Notes: generated from the sequence alone by a model not told the origin. A stretch of DNA of 64,000 bases from Nannobrachium achirus (GCA_963921795.1 OY997641.1:27240535-27304534), one strand, 5' to 3'. Shown: positions 34,888-47,130, counted from the stretch's first letter. Program-made: numbers and translations.

Positions 34888-36000
34888 CCCTTTAATGCAA
34901 ACCACATTATACCTGTTGTCATAGGACCCGTTTTGACCATCTGTTTGCCTGTGTCCATTTATGCCCATATATGGAGATATCTGTATCTGTCTGTCTGTCG
35001 GCGTCCATTTTATGTCCATATATGGAGATCACTGCAGATATAGTTCTGGGTCCATTTTATGCCCATATGCCCATATATGGAGATATCTGTCTATTTGCGT
35101 CCATTTTATGCCTGCCCCACCCTTTAATGCAAACCCCAATATACCTGTTGTCGTAGGACCCGTTTTGACCATATGTTAGCCTTTGTCCCCACCCTTTAAT
35201 GCAAACCCCAATATACCTGTTGTCATAGGACCCGTTTGGACCCTCTGTTTGCCTTCTGTTAGCCTTTGTCCCCACCCTTTAATGCAAACCCCAATATACC
35301 CGTTGTCATAGGACCCGTTTTGACCATCTGTTTGCCATTGTCCCCTTATGCCCATATATGGAGATCTCTGCACACACAGTACCGGTTGCGGAAAACTCTG
35401 ATGTCAGACATCAGCTCCGCATTCGGGGATTCATTTTATGCCCATACCCCTTATGCCCATATATGGAGATCTCTGCACACACAGTACTGGTTGCGGAAAA
35501 CTCTGATGTCAGACATCAGTTCCCCATATATGGAGATATCTGTATCTGTCTGTCTGTCGGCGTCCATTTTATGTCCATATATGGAGATCACTGCAGATAT
35601 AGTTCTGGGTCCATTTTATGCCCATATGCCCATATATGGAGATATCTGTCTATTTGCGTCCATTTTATGCCTGCCCCACCCTTTAATGCAAACCCCAATA
35701 TACCTGTTGTCATAGGACCCGTTTTGACCATCTGTTAGCCTTTGTCCCCACCCTTTAATGCAAACCCCAATATACCTGTTGCCATAGGACCCGTTTGGAC
35801 CATCTGTTTGCCTTCTGTTAGCCTTTGTCCCCACCCTTTAATGCAAACCCCAATATACCTGTTGTCATAGGACCCGTTTTGACCATCTGTTTGCCATTGT
35901 CCCCTTATGCCCATATATGGAGATCTCTGCACACACTGTACCGGTTGCGGAGACATCAGTTCCGCATACGGGCATTCATTTTATGCCCATATATGGAGAA
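34888..36000. repeat. CCATATATGG-box tandem array, cluster 2
   Basis: Two ~510 bp direct copies lie 559 bp apart (first box 34965, second 35524). Ten perfect boxes start at 34965, 35016, 35071, 35352, 35457, 35524, 35575, 35630, 35911 and 35987. A ~75 bp subunit beginning CCCTTTAATGCAAACCCC recurs seven times (near 34889, 35121, 35193, 35276, 35680, 35752, 35834). Open frames on both strands here are by-products of the repetition. Confidence 0.85.
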
Positions 36001-36144
36001 CGTGGGAAGAATGGTTTAGAGATACTCGGATTACATACATACATACACATTCACAGAGATTTTTTGTTGACTCATGTGGCGTACGTGATGTCAGAGCCTT
36101 TTATGAAGTGATGTCACAATGAGTCAGCGCTTCCTCCGGAACAG

Positions 36145-36290
36145 CCTGATGTCAAGGCCCGGCACTGCACTCCGCGCGGCGGCGGGGAACGCGCGTGCCG
36201 AATCTGAAGCCGGTGGGACGAACGGTTCTCGAGATACGCGGATTACAAACAAACAAACAGACAGAGATTTGTCGCATTTATAGATAGATT
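36145..36290 (+). repeat. CG-rich repeat tail with ACAAACAAACAGACAG
   Basis: The block GGACGAACGGTTCTCGAGAT followed by (ACAA)n, GACAGAG and TAGATAGATT resembles the end of a dispersed fish element. A diverged partner lies at 36000-36060 (AGAATGGTTTAGAGATACTC then ACATACATAC). The family is not identified. Confidence 0.4.
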
Positions 36291-36335
36291 ACATTGTTTA
36301 CTGGTTGCATGGTTGTAGTTGTATACTTTATATAC

Positions 36336-36363
36336 ACTAGAAATTCGCAGCCGCTAACGCGGC
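36336..36363 (-). mobile_element. Helitron-like 3' terminal hairpin with CTAGT
   Basis: On the minus strand GCCGC-GTTA-GCGGC is followed by TGCGAATTTCTAGT, a good match to a Helitron 3' end. A second hairpin of the same design follows at 36372-36397 (GCGCCC-GTCA-GGGCGC then GATTTCTAGA). Confidence 0.4.
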
Positions 36364-37129
36364 CGCTCATATCTAGAAATCGCGCCCTGACGGGCGCTCA
36401 CATTTGATCATAGTCATTGAAGACACAGAACTGTTTTAAAGTAGCAGTGTATAATCTACTGGGAAAGATCATAATGTCTGCACTACACTGTCCTGCCACC
36501 AGGGGACACAGTAGGCCTACTACACTCATCAGTACACTGCAGCGTGGAACAATTTGTAAGTCTGTGTTTCGGCCGGAAGGTTTATAATGGACGTACTATG
36601 ATGTAATTCGCGTCATAGCATTAAATTATTGTTTTGTTTAATTGTACATTGTGCAAGTACAATATGTTCAGGGAAAGCAGCTAGGAATGTAGGGGGGAAA
36701 TGCAGCGATGTATGTGTGAAAGGAGGAATCTGTAGAAGGAGTGGTGTGAGAGTCTATCAATGACATGCTTAAACAACACCAGGAGCTGGCCTGTCTATTA
36801 TAGTAGAAAGATTGTTGACAGGGGTCTCTCTGTTTCTCCAAGTCTTTAATAAACAGGAAATACATTTTCATGTGCGTAGCAAATGTGTTCCAGTTCCAAT
36901 TTTGTCTGCTCATTCCTTTGTGCCATAATTTCCTATTTCACTTGTATCTATGTGCTGTGTGCGTTCTCTCTCCTTATTGAATACTACTAGTATCCTGCAG
37001 GAAATGTTGTTTCTCTACACTAAAGAGCTGGAGGGACAGAGCTCCTTTTCCACCAAATTCCAGAACTGGTTCCATTCTAGATTCTCCTTTTCAGGGAACC
37101 GGCTTGGTTTCCACCAGCTTTAGGTGACA

Positions 37130-37330
37130 TATCAAATGGTTAGAGCAGGAGCAGGAGTCGCCAATTGCCCCAGGTCCGATTCCAGGCCTGGCCACTGGCC
37201 AGGAATGTGTTGAATATGATGGTCGAACTCTCCATTCCAGTGGAAATTCAATCGACAATGGCAGATGCAGTTTCCCTCTTCTTTTCTTTTTTAATGATGA
37301 TTTTTCGGGGCTTTTGCCATTTAGGCCTAT
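37130..37330 (+). mobile_element. Possible tRNA-like SINE
   Basis: TGGTTAGAGC and GGTCCGATTCC resemble A and B boxes about 35 bp apart. A (CA)n tract follows at 37341. Confidence 0.3.
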
Positions 37331-37337
37331 ATCACAT

Positions 37338-37451
<114 letters not shown>

Positions 37452-37849
37452 CTATAAAAGCAACAATGAGTCCAATAGTCAGAGTCTTGCATATTAAGCG
37501 TGATTCATTTAAAAAAAGTATAGGGCATTTTACATTTTATGATAATAAAATGGTGACCTCTACACTCACCATATCATATTGCAATATCCAGTCCCATGAT
37601 AGCCATCTAGTCTCATAGCACAATATTATAGCCAGGCATATAGGCCTATGTCAATGTATTGCCAACTGACCAGCCATAATAATCTGTTCAAAAATGATGA
37701 AAGTGACACAAGTCACACAACAAAAAATATGTATTGTATTTATTTAAGCAGAAAGACATAACATATTGCAACTGTGATGTGATTCCTTTGAACGGATTGT
37801 AACAAACTTCTGTGGTGACTATTGACAGATAACCACATTTTATGAATTT

Positions 37850-39262
37850 GAATTGCACTTTCTTCAGACGGGAACCAACAGCAGGGATCCACGTTGTGTT
37901 ATGGTCACGGGAGTGATGGCGGCGCGGTGGCGGACGCCATCAGAGGCGGACTCGGAGGAGGAAATGGAGTCGGAGACAGAGCGCGAAGTTCAAAGTCAAA
38001 CAGTAGGAGTGAGAGCGGTGGAGGAGAACACAGGTGGTTCTGTAACCATGTCGGGCCGAGCAGAGAAGAGAAGGAGGGGAGACTCCAGTGGATCAGTGGA
38101 TGCCAGAGCGAAATATGTGGTGGGGATGACAGCTGATGAGCAGAGAGATGGAGTATTCAGGGACCCACGCCAAGTAGGGAAATTCGTGGAAGGAGAGCTT
38201 GGGAAGGTAGAACTGGTGAGGATCACAAGGACTGGAATGGTTATTATTCAGTGTAAAGACGAGGAGCAGGAGAAGAAAGCAGTGCGAATAAGACTATTTG
38301 GAGAGTGCCCAGTAACCTGTTTCCAACTTGAGGGAAGAGAAAAGAGAAGGGGAGTTATAAGTGGAGTGCCTCTGACAACGAGGGAAGACCAATTCCTTGA
38401 CGTGTGCGGAGTTACTGAAGCGAGAAGGCTAACATGCTACAGAAACGGAGAGCGAGAAAAAACAAAGTCTGTACGCCTGACCTTTAAAGGGAGTGTGTTA
38501 CCAGAAAGAGTATACCATGAGTATGTATGTTACAGGGTCAGGCCGTTCGTGAGAGCACCGCTAAGGTGCTACAGGTGTCAGGAATATGGACATGTTGCAG
38601 CCGTATGTGGGAGAGACAGGAGATGTGGGAGGTGCGGGAAAGACAGTTGTGAGGAGGAGAAGTGTAAAGGACAAGAACAAGCTAGGTGTTTACACTGTAG
38701 CGGCGAGCATCATGCTGGGGCAGCAGAATGCACAAGGAAAATGCAGGAGATCAAGGTAAATCAAGTAAGAGAGGAAGCGAGGGGACAAATGTCTTATTCA
38801 GAAGCGGTAAGGAGAGTGGAGGAGAGCACGAGGGCAACAACAGTACCAGCAGAAAAGGAGAAAACAGAAGGAAAGACAGATGAAAAGATTATGAACGTAA
38901 CCATGGAGAAGAGGCAGTTCCTAGCATTTATTGCCATGGTAATCAACTGCGCTGCAGAGATAAAAACTAAATCGGAGAGAATTAAAATGGTGCTTGATGC
39001 AGCCAAGAGATTCCTCAATGTGGTGGACGTGACGGGGGAGGATTTAGACTACACATTGAGGGAAGGATTCTCGTCTATTCAGACGAGTGGTTCAGGGTGA
39101 ATGACTTAAGAGAAGCTGTGGGGAATGGGAACACGGGTGGACATTATTTTAAACTTGAAATGGGACACGAGAAAATTGTGAAAACTCCCGACCTGTGGAG
39201 GGCAGTAATACGCCTTGCGGCGTCCACACTGCCGGAAACCAAAAAGAAGAAGAAGAAGACAC
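37850..39262 (+). mobile_element. I/Nimb-like LINE remnant carrying ORF1 only
   Basis: The element spans the ORF1, a short 3' region and a GAA-type simple tail ending near 39262. The 5' limit is not defined. It lies within 500 bp of the ANKRD40 start codon. Confidence 0.5.
37901..39100 (+). CDS. LINE ORF1 (Gag-like, zinc-knuckle protein), intact
   Basis: A single uninterrupted 399-residue ORF starts at the ATG at 37901; the frame opens slightly upstream without an ATG. The N-terminal half is acidic then basic. Residues about 225-290 hold cysteine knuckles: CYRCQEYGHVAAVC (CX2CX4HX4C), a second Cys cluster CGRCGKDSC, and a third CLHCSGEHHAGAAEC. This matches ORF1 proteins of I/Nimb/Jockey-type non-LTR retrotransposons, which bind element RNA. 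A 3' tail with GAAGAAGAAGAAG at about 39246 fits a vertebrate I-clade LINE. No ORF2 endonuclease or reverse transcriptase follows; ANKRD40 begins 637 nt later. It is therefore a deletion derivative, or an ORF1-only relic whose frame is intact. A domesticated gene is possible but unsupported. Confidence 0.7.
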   Translation: MVTGVMAARWRTPSEADSEEEMESETEREVQSQTVGVRAVEENTGGSVTMSGRAEKRRRGDSSGSVDARAKYVVGMTADEQRDGVFRDPRQVGKFVEGELGKVELVRITRTGMVIIQCKDEEQEKKAVRIRLFGECPVTCFQLEGREKRRGVISGVPLTTREDQFLDVCGVTEARRLTCYRNGEREKTKSVRLTFKGSVLPERVYHEYVCYRVRPFVRAPLRCYRCQEYGHVAAVCGRDRRCGRCGKDSCEEEKCKGQEQARCLHCSGEHHAGAAECTRKMQEIKVNQVREEARGQMSYSEAVRRVEESTRATTVPAEKEKTEGKTDEKIMNVTMEKRQFLAFIAMVINCAAEIKTKSERIKMVLDAAKRFLNVVDVTGEDLDYTLREGFSSIQTSGSG

Positions 39263-39439
39263 GTTGTGTTACATCCAAAGATGTCCCCCGGTGTGGTGCT
39301 GGTGTTTTTGGTCGTCCACCGACAGGGCACTGACAGCACTGATTGATTCCGGGCGGTTTCAATCCACTTTGCGTAGGTGGATGATGATTGTCAGTGTAGT
39401 AAGACATAATAATATTTTTGAACTGCCTGGGAGAAATAA

Positions 39440-39736
39440 ATAACTGTCTCCCTGTCTCCCTCCATAACGCCGAAGCCTCCGACCATCCACAAGTTGCACT
39501 GACTGGCCGAAGAAGCGTCTTGGGCTGGCATTAGCTTACACAAGCTAGCATCGCCAAACCCAATACGTCAACAACATAAGTACTAGCCACCTTGCTAACA
39601 GTAGTTTTTTTAGTGCACTGCAATCGGCAGGGGAAAGAAACGGCGAGTGGACTAGCTGTAGGATTAACCACTTATTAAGGTGGAGAGACGTTGGCCTTTC
39701 CTATGGTCTGTGTAAGTTAACAATCTGCCCTTAAAA
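39440..39736 (+). promoter_or_regulatory. ANKRD40 5' UTR and promoter region
   Basis: This is the sequence between the LINE ORF1 relic tail and the ANKRD40 ATG at 39737. It has scattered CpGs and no obvious TATA box. The ATG context is AAAAATGT, a purine at -3, which is an acceptable start. No transcription start can be fixed. Confidence 0.35.
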
Positions 39737-42700
39737 ATGTCAACCACTTCGTTGGACAAGGAGCTGCAGGAGCGGCTGAGAGAGGCGTCAGCCATCGGGG
39801 ACATTGATGAAGTTCGGACATTGGTGGAAAGTGGAGTAAATGTCAACTCACAGAACGAAATCAATGGGTGGTAAGTAGTACTACAGTCTGACGTTAAATA
39901 TTGCAAACTTTTTCATGTCAAGGACCCTCAAATTGACACTTATTATCCCGCGGACCCCCATTTGAAAAGAGATGCCAGGGACCCCCATTAGAGAAGATTC
40001 AAGGATCCCCATTTTGACATGCATTAGGCTACGGACCCCATTTAATGGCATTACTATCTCTGATACCCCAATTAATTCTGTAAAATCAATGTTAATTTAA
40101 CTCTGACTGAGAGTGTACAAATGGAACCAAATCCATTTACTCTCTGAGTTACATAACCACAAGGATCTATTTGGTCCCTAAATATCATTTTGCTGGGGAC
40201 CCCCTGGAACTCCCTCAAGGACCCCACTTTGAGAACCAATGCATTAAATAAGTAACTGCGAGGAGTTACAAAAGGATTAATGAACACTGGATTTCATCCG
40301 GACCATGTACAACCGTGGTGAATAATCTGCAGCTTTTCAGTGACGTTTGCTGAGATTTCAAGTCACTGCTTGTGTTTCTGCAGGGATTTAACAGACTTAT
40401 TTTATCCCTTTACTCAACAGCAAGCTTATTTGTTTAGCAGCTTGACTCTGCCACTTTTGTGTCTGTGTCCAGCTTGTGTAAGAAATGCATAAATCCCTTT
40501 TTGGAGGATTTTGAGACCGTTGACTGGACAGAACGTATGTCATAATAACTAATTATTTATGACTTTGGACTTGACTGAGTTTGTTTTTCCTTCAACTTGG
40601 ACAGAGCTCTATTTAATAAAATGATCAAAGTACCAAAACATCAACTATTGTAAAAGTATTGTATGTGTAGATTACACAATACTTATAGTACAATGACTGT
40701 CATTTACCTCTACACAGATGCTACGAGTTTGGATTGGGGCACAATTTATTGTGTGGTCCTAGTATGTCTCAACCATGAACTCTGGACTTATGATTGGGTG
40801 ACTTGGATATTCACTCTGACTTTAGTGCTGGACACTTAAAGTTTGACTTGGGGTAGTAAGGTGATTTGGACATGGGACTGGAGGAGACTTAGTCCAAAAC
40901 CTGTTCTTGCATTTAAGTGACTACAACAGAGGTACTGAGCATGAAATGTAAGTTAAATTACACACAGTAACCACTGCTGTCGAGAGTTGACAGTCTGAGG
41001 ACTGAGGTATTTTGTTGCATGCGGGTGTGGTAACCAGAAGGCACGCCCTGAAACGCGCTCGCCTTCATTTCTTTCCCTGCCAACCTCACACTGGCTGCTC
41101 GGTGGGGCGGTTCTTGTATTTATGGGTTTCAAATGTAGTCCTACGGCGGACATGTTTTGGGGCGAGCCTTCTGGTATTCGAGGGTGTCACGCAAAACCTG
41201 TTGTTATCTTGTTGATTTGCTAGTTCTGTTGCGTGACACTGGCACGCAGCAACTTATAAATAAGGCCAACCTATCATAGTCTATCTGCATTTTCTCCATT
41301 ACCTGTATTGAAATCATCTTCTCTTTCTATAAACCCTACCACCACCATCGTTGCCATCGCAGGACATGCTTGCACTGGGCATGCAAGAGAAACCATAAGC
41401 ACATAGTGTCGTACCTGCTCAACTCCGGAGCTGACAAAGAGATCCTCACAGCTAAAGATGAGCTGGCTGCACAGCTCACCTCTAAACCAGAGATCAAGCG
41501 ACTTTTAGGAGGTACACTGGATATTTCTATTTTTACATTATAAATGTTTACGGATATTTCTTCATCTTTTTTATTAAGACTTCAGTGTACATGCCTTGTT
41601 GATCAGATGTGATATGCATTCATGGCACATTGGATACATGTAAGTGTGATGAACAGTATCATTCTCTGTCAAATATAAATTCTAGATCTAAATGTTAATT
41701 TTGACTGGGATAGAGAACTAAACTGTTTTTCTTTAGTTTTCTTTCTTTTTTGCATTAAGCAAACCTCTACAAATAAATAAACACTGCATTTTATACTCCT
41801 ATTTGTCACAGTTGAGGTGGAAGATTCGCCTGAAGTCAAGGAGCCCGAGTTGCCGATCATACCCAACTACCTGTCCAACCCACCTTTCTTGTACAGCAAG
41901 ATGGACAGCAACAGGTCAGATATCATCCATGAGCACCTCGTGGTTCAGAACGGCTCCGGGGATCACACCGAGGACCAGCACAGCGACCCAGCCTCCCTCT
42001 CCCCGACCCATGAGCCCCAGCTACTACAGAGTCTGGTCCCCGACAACCCCATCCCAGTCACTAACCCCGGCCCTGTCTCCCAGACGGGGGCTTTCATTCC
42101 AGTGGCCGAGCAGAACGGCGTGGTACCCAGTCCTGCCTCCAACCTCCACCACTCTGCTCTCAACGGCGTCCTTCCCATGGACCTGTCCGTAGAGCCCCAT
42201 CTGGTGAACCACGGCGACTACCCTCATGCCGTGGCCCACAACGGAGCCGTGTGCTCCCCTCCGCTGGCCTCCCCCAGTCCCAGCACAGCTAGCAGCAGTG
42301 GGAGCCAGGCTCCAGCCCCGGTGGCCAGCGCTAATTCCGCTATGAGCAGACAGCCGTCCATCCCTCAGCCACTGAGCTGTCAGGCCGGACAGTCAGGCCC
42401 TATGCCAGCTTTCCAGCCTTTCTTCTTCACCACCAGCACTTTCCCCGTCAACGTACAAGGTCAGGGTTCAAGATGGGGCTGGGCGATATTGATAAAATCA
42501 CATATCACTGCATTTTGTACTTAATACCTCAATATCGATAATGTGACAGTATTTTGGAGATGACGGTGCTTTCAGAAGCTAATTCACATGCAAGGAACGT
42601 TTGAGAAAAGATCATTAGGAATGTGGGTGGGTATGACAGGTGGAGGCATTTGCATTTGTTTATTTCACTCAGTGAGAACAGTCAAAGGAGAATTTCGAAG

Positions 42701-44150
42701 GAGTGCTTTTCTTAGGGTAATCTGATGTTATTCCATCCATTGATTAACCAGCGGTCTCTTTAATATAATTTAGACTTTATGAACAGGAAAAGACTACCTT
42801 TAATCAGAATCTGTTGACATTTAATTTAACTTAACATATTATGATATTATAATAACCCAAATCCCAGATGATTATCTCGTCCAAGCCTGTGTTATTATTC
42901 TTTATCGGTTCACTGATAAAGAATAATGTAAGTATTTGACTGTTGGCCATTTCCTTCATGCCACCATTAAAAGTTGGCTCCCACTCTCTCCCCTTCCTGT
43001 TCTAGAGCTGGTACTGAAGGTGCGCATACAGAATCCCCATGGGCGGGAGAATGACTTCATCGAGGTAGAACTGGATCGCCAGGAGCTGACCTACCGCTCC
43101 TTGCTCAGGGTCTGCTGCCGCGAGTTGGACATCAGTGCTGAGCATGTGGAAAAGATCCGCAAATTGCCCAATACCATGCTAAGAAAGGTAAAGGAAAAGG
43201 GCCTCATTGTGGTATAACCATAGGCGAAGCTCAAGCACACATACAACGCCCCCACCCACCCTCTCTTTCCGTCTCTGATTCATGTCTCATTGAACACTCT
43301 AGTATCTCGTATCTGTATTCAGACAGTAAATAACATATTTGCATTAATGTTACCTAGTTTACAGTTTACAGTTTAGGCATTTAGCAGACGCTTTTAATCC
43401 AAAGCGACTTACAATAAGCAGATACAACATCGCAATAATAAACAAGATAATAGGTCAGTACATTAACAGCAATATAACAATGTAAATGGATATCTATCTA
43501 TAGAAAAACACAATATAATCAAGTTCTAAAGAAACCTAACAAACAAAGTTAACTAGCTTCATGTATGGTCATTGATTTTACTGTAGTGCTAAGGGTTTAG
43601 GTGGAGTCTGAAAAGGTGAGTCTTCAGTCCACGGCGAAAGGTAGCGAGTGAGTCCGTTGTTCTAAGTGCGACAGGGAGTTTATTCCACAACTTGGGAGCC
43701 AAGAGGGCAAACTGTCTCGGACGAGTGGATTTTTGCCCTGGAGTTTTTAGCGAGGGTTCGGTCAGCATCCCTGTGTTGGCTGATCTAAGTGAACGAGTGG
43801 GGGTGTAGGGGTTGATCAGCTTTTGGAGGTATGGAGGAGCTAATCTAAACGTATAACCTTTTCACTGTGCTGGATAACTGGATACCAGCTACAAGACGCA
43901 ATACTAGATGCTACGCATCTTGCAGCTTTACTATTATTGCCCTATGTAATTTTCATGGCAAAGCATACACGAGCATTGTTGATTTGAAATTGTTCTTCTT
44001 TCCTAGGACAAGGACGTGGCACGACTGCAAGACTTCCAGGAGCTGGAGGTGGTGCTGGAGAAGGCAGAGGGCCTGTCCCTCTTCTCCGCTGGTGGGGGCC
44101 TCACCGACAGACCGTGCTTCAACATGAAGGCCTCCCGCCTCACCTACTAG
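39737..44150 (+). CDS. ANKRD40: ANKRD40, ankyrin repeat domain protein 40 (5 coding exons)
   Basis: Exons 39737-39870, 41363-41511, 41812-42459, 43006-43187 and 44007-44150 join with GT..AG introns into 419 codons (418 residues plus TAG). The N terminus holds two ankyrin-type repeats at about residues 9-41 and 45-75 (NGWTCLHWACKRNH). Residues 95-310 are a Pro/Ser-rich linker encoded by one 648-nt exon. Residues 311-418 are the conserved C-terminal module, with ELVLKVRIQNP, RENDFIEVELDRQELTYR, KIRKLPNTMLRKDKDVARL and the terminal ASRLTY. These strings match vertebrate ANKRD40 as I know it. The protein is about 50 residues longer than the mammalian one, within the linker. Its molecular function is poorly defined; ankyrin repeats suggest protein binding. 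It is the divergent neighbour of LUC7L3. Introns 1 and 4 hold a hAT-like MITE and a SINE/LINE-tail repeat. Confidence 0.95.
39901..40243. mobile_element. hAT-like MITE in ANKRD40 intron 1
   Basis: The body AAACTTTTTCATGTCAAGGA through TTTGAGAACCAATG is flanked by TTAAATA at 39894-39900 and 40244-40250. The left terminal repeat is shortened. Confidence 0.7.
43370..43860. repeat. SINE/LINE-tail repeat in ANKRD40 intron 4
   Basis: It begins TTAGGCATTTAGCAGACGCT and continues through GGTGAGTCTTCAGTCC and CCACAACTTGGGAGCC. A shorter relative is at 31370-31500. Confidence 0.6.
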
Positions 44151-47000
44151 TAGAGCCGCCATGGAGCCCCCCAGTTTCCCTCATGAAAACAGACGTCCTT
44201 AGCTCGCACCAGTACCGGTGCTTCCCCTTTGTCGTCAAATGTTATCACAATTCACTTGCGTTCTGTTTTGGTTGTTGCGCCACGCCAGTTAGTTCATTCT
44301 GGACTTGCTTTTCCAGGTTGTGTAGCTATTGTCCTCCTCTGGCCCACCATGCTGCTCCTGTGTACCCAACCAGCGCTAAGTGCTTACTCATGCATGGTGA
44401 CCTCAGTTATGTGCTGAAATATTTGGGCCTCTCTCTCGCCCTCCCTCCCTCCCTCCATACGCTCCTATCGATGCACTTTGTGCCGAGTCTGCCGCGGAAC
44501 ATCAGATGCTTGTCTTCCTTGACTTCTGGACCAGAATTGGCCTCGGCAGTTGCCCTATGTGGACTCAACCCTGTGTTATCCATGGACTATGATCATGGAC
44601 AGCGACGTCAGATAAGTGGATGACAGGAGGACCTTGCATTATTCTGCTGCCTGATAAGATCATTATGAGTCCAGAGCATAGTACTACTGTACGTTGCAGC
44701 ACAGTGGACTTGCACTGAGTGAGGACTTTATCAGGTGTTTTGTCTCCCACACACATACTTGCTGTAGGCACAAGCCATAGTAGGCATAAGTATTTTCTGC
44801 AACGGTTCTTCATTATCTGTCCATTATAACTAATAGGACAAAAGGGGTTTAGGAAGAAGACTCTTAGGACCTATGTTTGTCCTGTTTGCAGAGAACACAT
44901 TTACGCTTATATATATATTAATATATATATATATACATGTATCCACGTTAAGATGGACAACTTCATATAGATATTTTGGTGTCTACTGATACAATTGATT
45001 CAAGATGAGGAATATTTAAGATGGCTCTGTGGGCACAGTTCTTTGCTCTTATTTTGTTGCCTCTTACTGGCCAAGGTTTAATTGGCAAAATGGAAGAGAA
45101 TATCTTTTTCTAGTGGCGATGAACATGCAAGGATCGATCCTCACGTCTTTACAGCTTGTCACAGTTCCTGCTTAGCCCACACGCACAAGCGATCTCTCTG
45201 CGTGACACTAATGATACGACTCTCAACTGTGAATATATATTTTTAGTTTTTTGTTCATGTGAAAATGTTACACATTTAGTGCTAATTAACCGTAAGACCC
45301 TTCAGTGCACTTTAGGGTGACTAGGCTCGATTCTCAGCATATTAAGGCACACAGGGCTCCAGGTAAAGCCGGAGTTTTTAAGTTTAGCCTTCCATCTGAA
45401 AATTGTCTGTTACTATCATTTAACTGTGATTAGAATTCAAACCAAATACTAATCTAGTCATCAAAGAATAGATTGTTCTGAATAGACTATCAGTGGTTTC
45501 GAATGGGGGGAGGGGGGGGGGGGGGTTACTTTGTTCTCATCTAAATTGAAACCTGTAGCAGAAAGGACTAATACTACGTGTTTGGGACGTTCCTGGCTCT
45601 TTGTATGTCATGTCTGTCTAAATTTAATCTACATTGTGATGAGAATAGTTCATATAGATTTTATTTTCTCCTCAAAGCAACAGAAATTGTTAATATATAT
45701 TATATGATCCTTAATTTTGGTTGTGAAATCTAATCTAGTAATGATGGTTAATTTCTTTAAGTGCAACTTGTAATTTGCTTAATGTTTGTTCACTGTTTAT
45801 TCTATTCGCTAATTGAGACAGGAGCTTTATTTTATTGGAATCATTAGTGACAGACTTTGGGGACGGAGAATGCACAGACAACTGTACACCTTAAGGATTC
45901 ACACCTCCAACTGTACCTGGTGCATATCGGGTCAGAGAGCAGTCACACTGTAAGGAAGGGAGAGCTTTTTATGCTGCTTTCGTGTCAACGCGGTTGACCG
46001 ACGAGGAGGACCTTTTTAATACGTTCGTTTAATTCGCAGCGCTGCCTCGTTTAGGTTGAGCGGTTCAGTACGTGGCCACTACACGTTTTACAATCAGTTA
46101 CTAACCTGTGGGGTAATTGTTTACTATTCAGATGTATACCTTAAGCTATTACTGTATTCGTATGTTTTCTGATATATTTTTTATTCATTTGTATTTTTTT
46201 AACAAGCTAGGCCTATTGAGTTTGTGTCAAAAAATAACTACCATACCAGTGAAGGGCTTGATATACTTTGTTGTGTGCGCGATGTGAGCGCACAGAAAAT
46301 AGCAGATCTACAAGCTCACAGTGCTTGGGAGTGGCAGCTATTTTCGGTGGGCAACACCGGCGGTCATCTAAGTATGAATCTGGCTTGAGGGTTCAAAAGA
46401 AGGTGTCAACAGAAAGTGTGCTGTGATGAGAGCAGCTGAAACATGTCTGAGCGGAACGATCCAAGAATGTTTATGTTGTGTTCACAAACATGTTCAATGC
46501 TTGAAGTTGTGCCACAGGTGGAAGAGGTGCATGGATGACGAATGACAATGTTGCATCTGGTCATTTTGTGCCCTTGCCAACTGGGAAACGCCACGGTTTG
46601 ATTTGGGGTTTTATAGAATCTGTGGAAAGGCGATGACTAACTGCATTTGTTGGGTTGTTAATTGTTTTAGAAGAAGAAGAATACAGTTTGACTTTAACCT
46701 ATGCATTCAGAGTCTGATATTTTTATATTTGTCCTGTGTGCCTTAGGCACTGTTAAACCATGTGGGTTTTTGGTTCTGCACACCTGTATTTGCTCTTTGA
46801 TAAAGCATGGTGAATTACTGGATCAATCCCCTGTTTTTTCCTAACATTAGCCTCGTGTCTTATGAAGGGTCATACTGCAGATATCAGAGTTGCAGGAACT
46901 GGTCTCATCAACAGATCTGGACCACACCGGGAAAGGAGAGCAAATATCTTGTGTAAAATGGAAATCAGCTGTGGCCACTAGAGGGGGGTAGAAAGTAGAT
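44151..47000 (+). other. Probable ANKRD40 3' UTR and downstream region
   Basis: AT-rich non-coding sequence follows the stop codon. It is largely free of the MITEs that crowd other intergenic parts until a decayed hairpin repeat at 46294-46346, which fits a transcribed 3' UTR of up to about 2 kb. I see no canonical AATAAA in it, so the 3' end is unplaced. Confidence 0.4.
46294..46346. repeat. Dispersed hairpin repeat, decayed, in ANKRD40 3' region
   Basis: GAAAATAGCAGATCTACAAG is present; the second arm is reduced to CAGCTATTTTC. Confidence 0.75.
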
Positions 47001-47010
47001 GAGGTTCATT

Positions 47011-47130
47011 CAGTGGTTCTCAAATTGGGGTCCCAAGAACCCTCAGGGTTCCATGAGGGGGTTCCAAATGGATCCTTACACCTTTGCAACTCAGAGTTAT
47101 GGGAAATTAAAACGTTAGAACTAATGGGTT
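47011..47130. mobile_element. hAT-like MITE end, truncated
   Basis: CAGTGGTTCTCAAATTGGGG starts an element of the same superfamily. The other end is missing. Confidence 0.5.

Noticed and set aside
35266..35715. 149-codon ORF in the CCATATATGG array
   Set aside because: Both strands are open because the units repeat. The peptides are repeats of CPYMEI/IWRSLHTQY-type words with no homology or start context.
41963..42239. Minus-strand ORFs across ANKRD40 exon 3
   Set aside because: They are antisense to a well-supported coding exon.
44114..44623. 169-codon ORF after the ANKRD40 stop
   Set aside because: It overlaps the last ANKRD40 exon in another frame and lies in the 3' UTR. Composition is low-complexity with no family match that I recognise.
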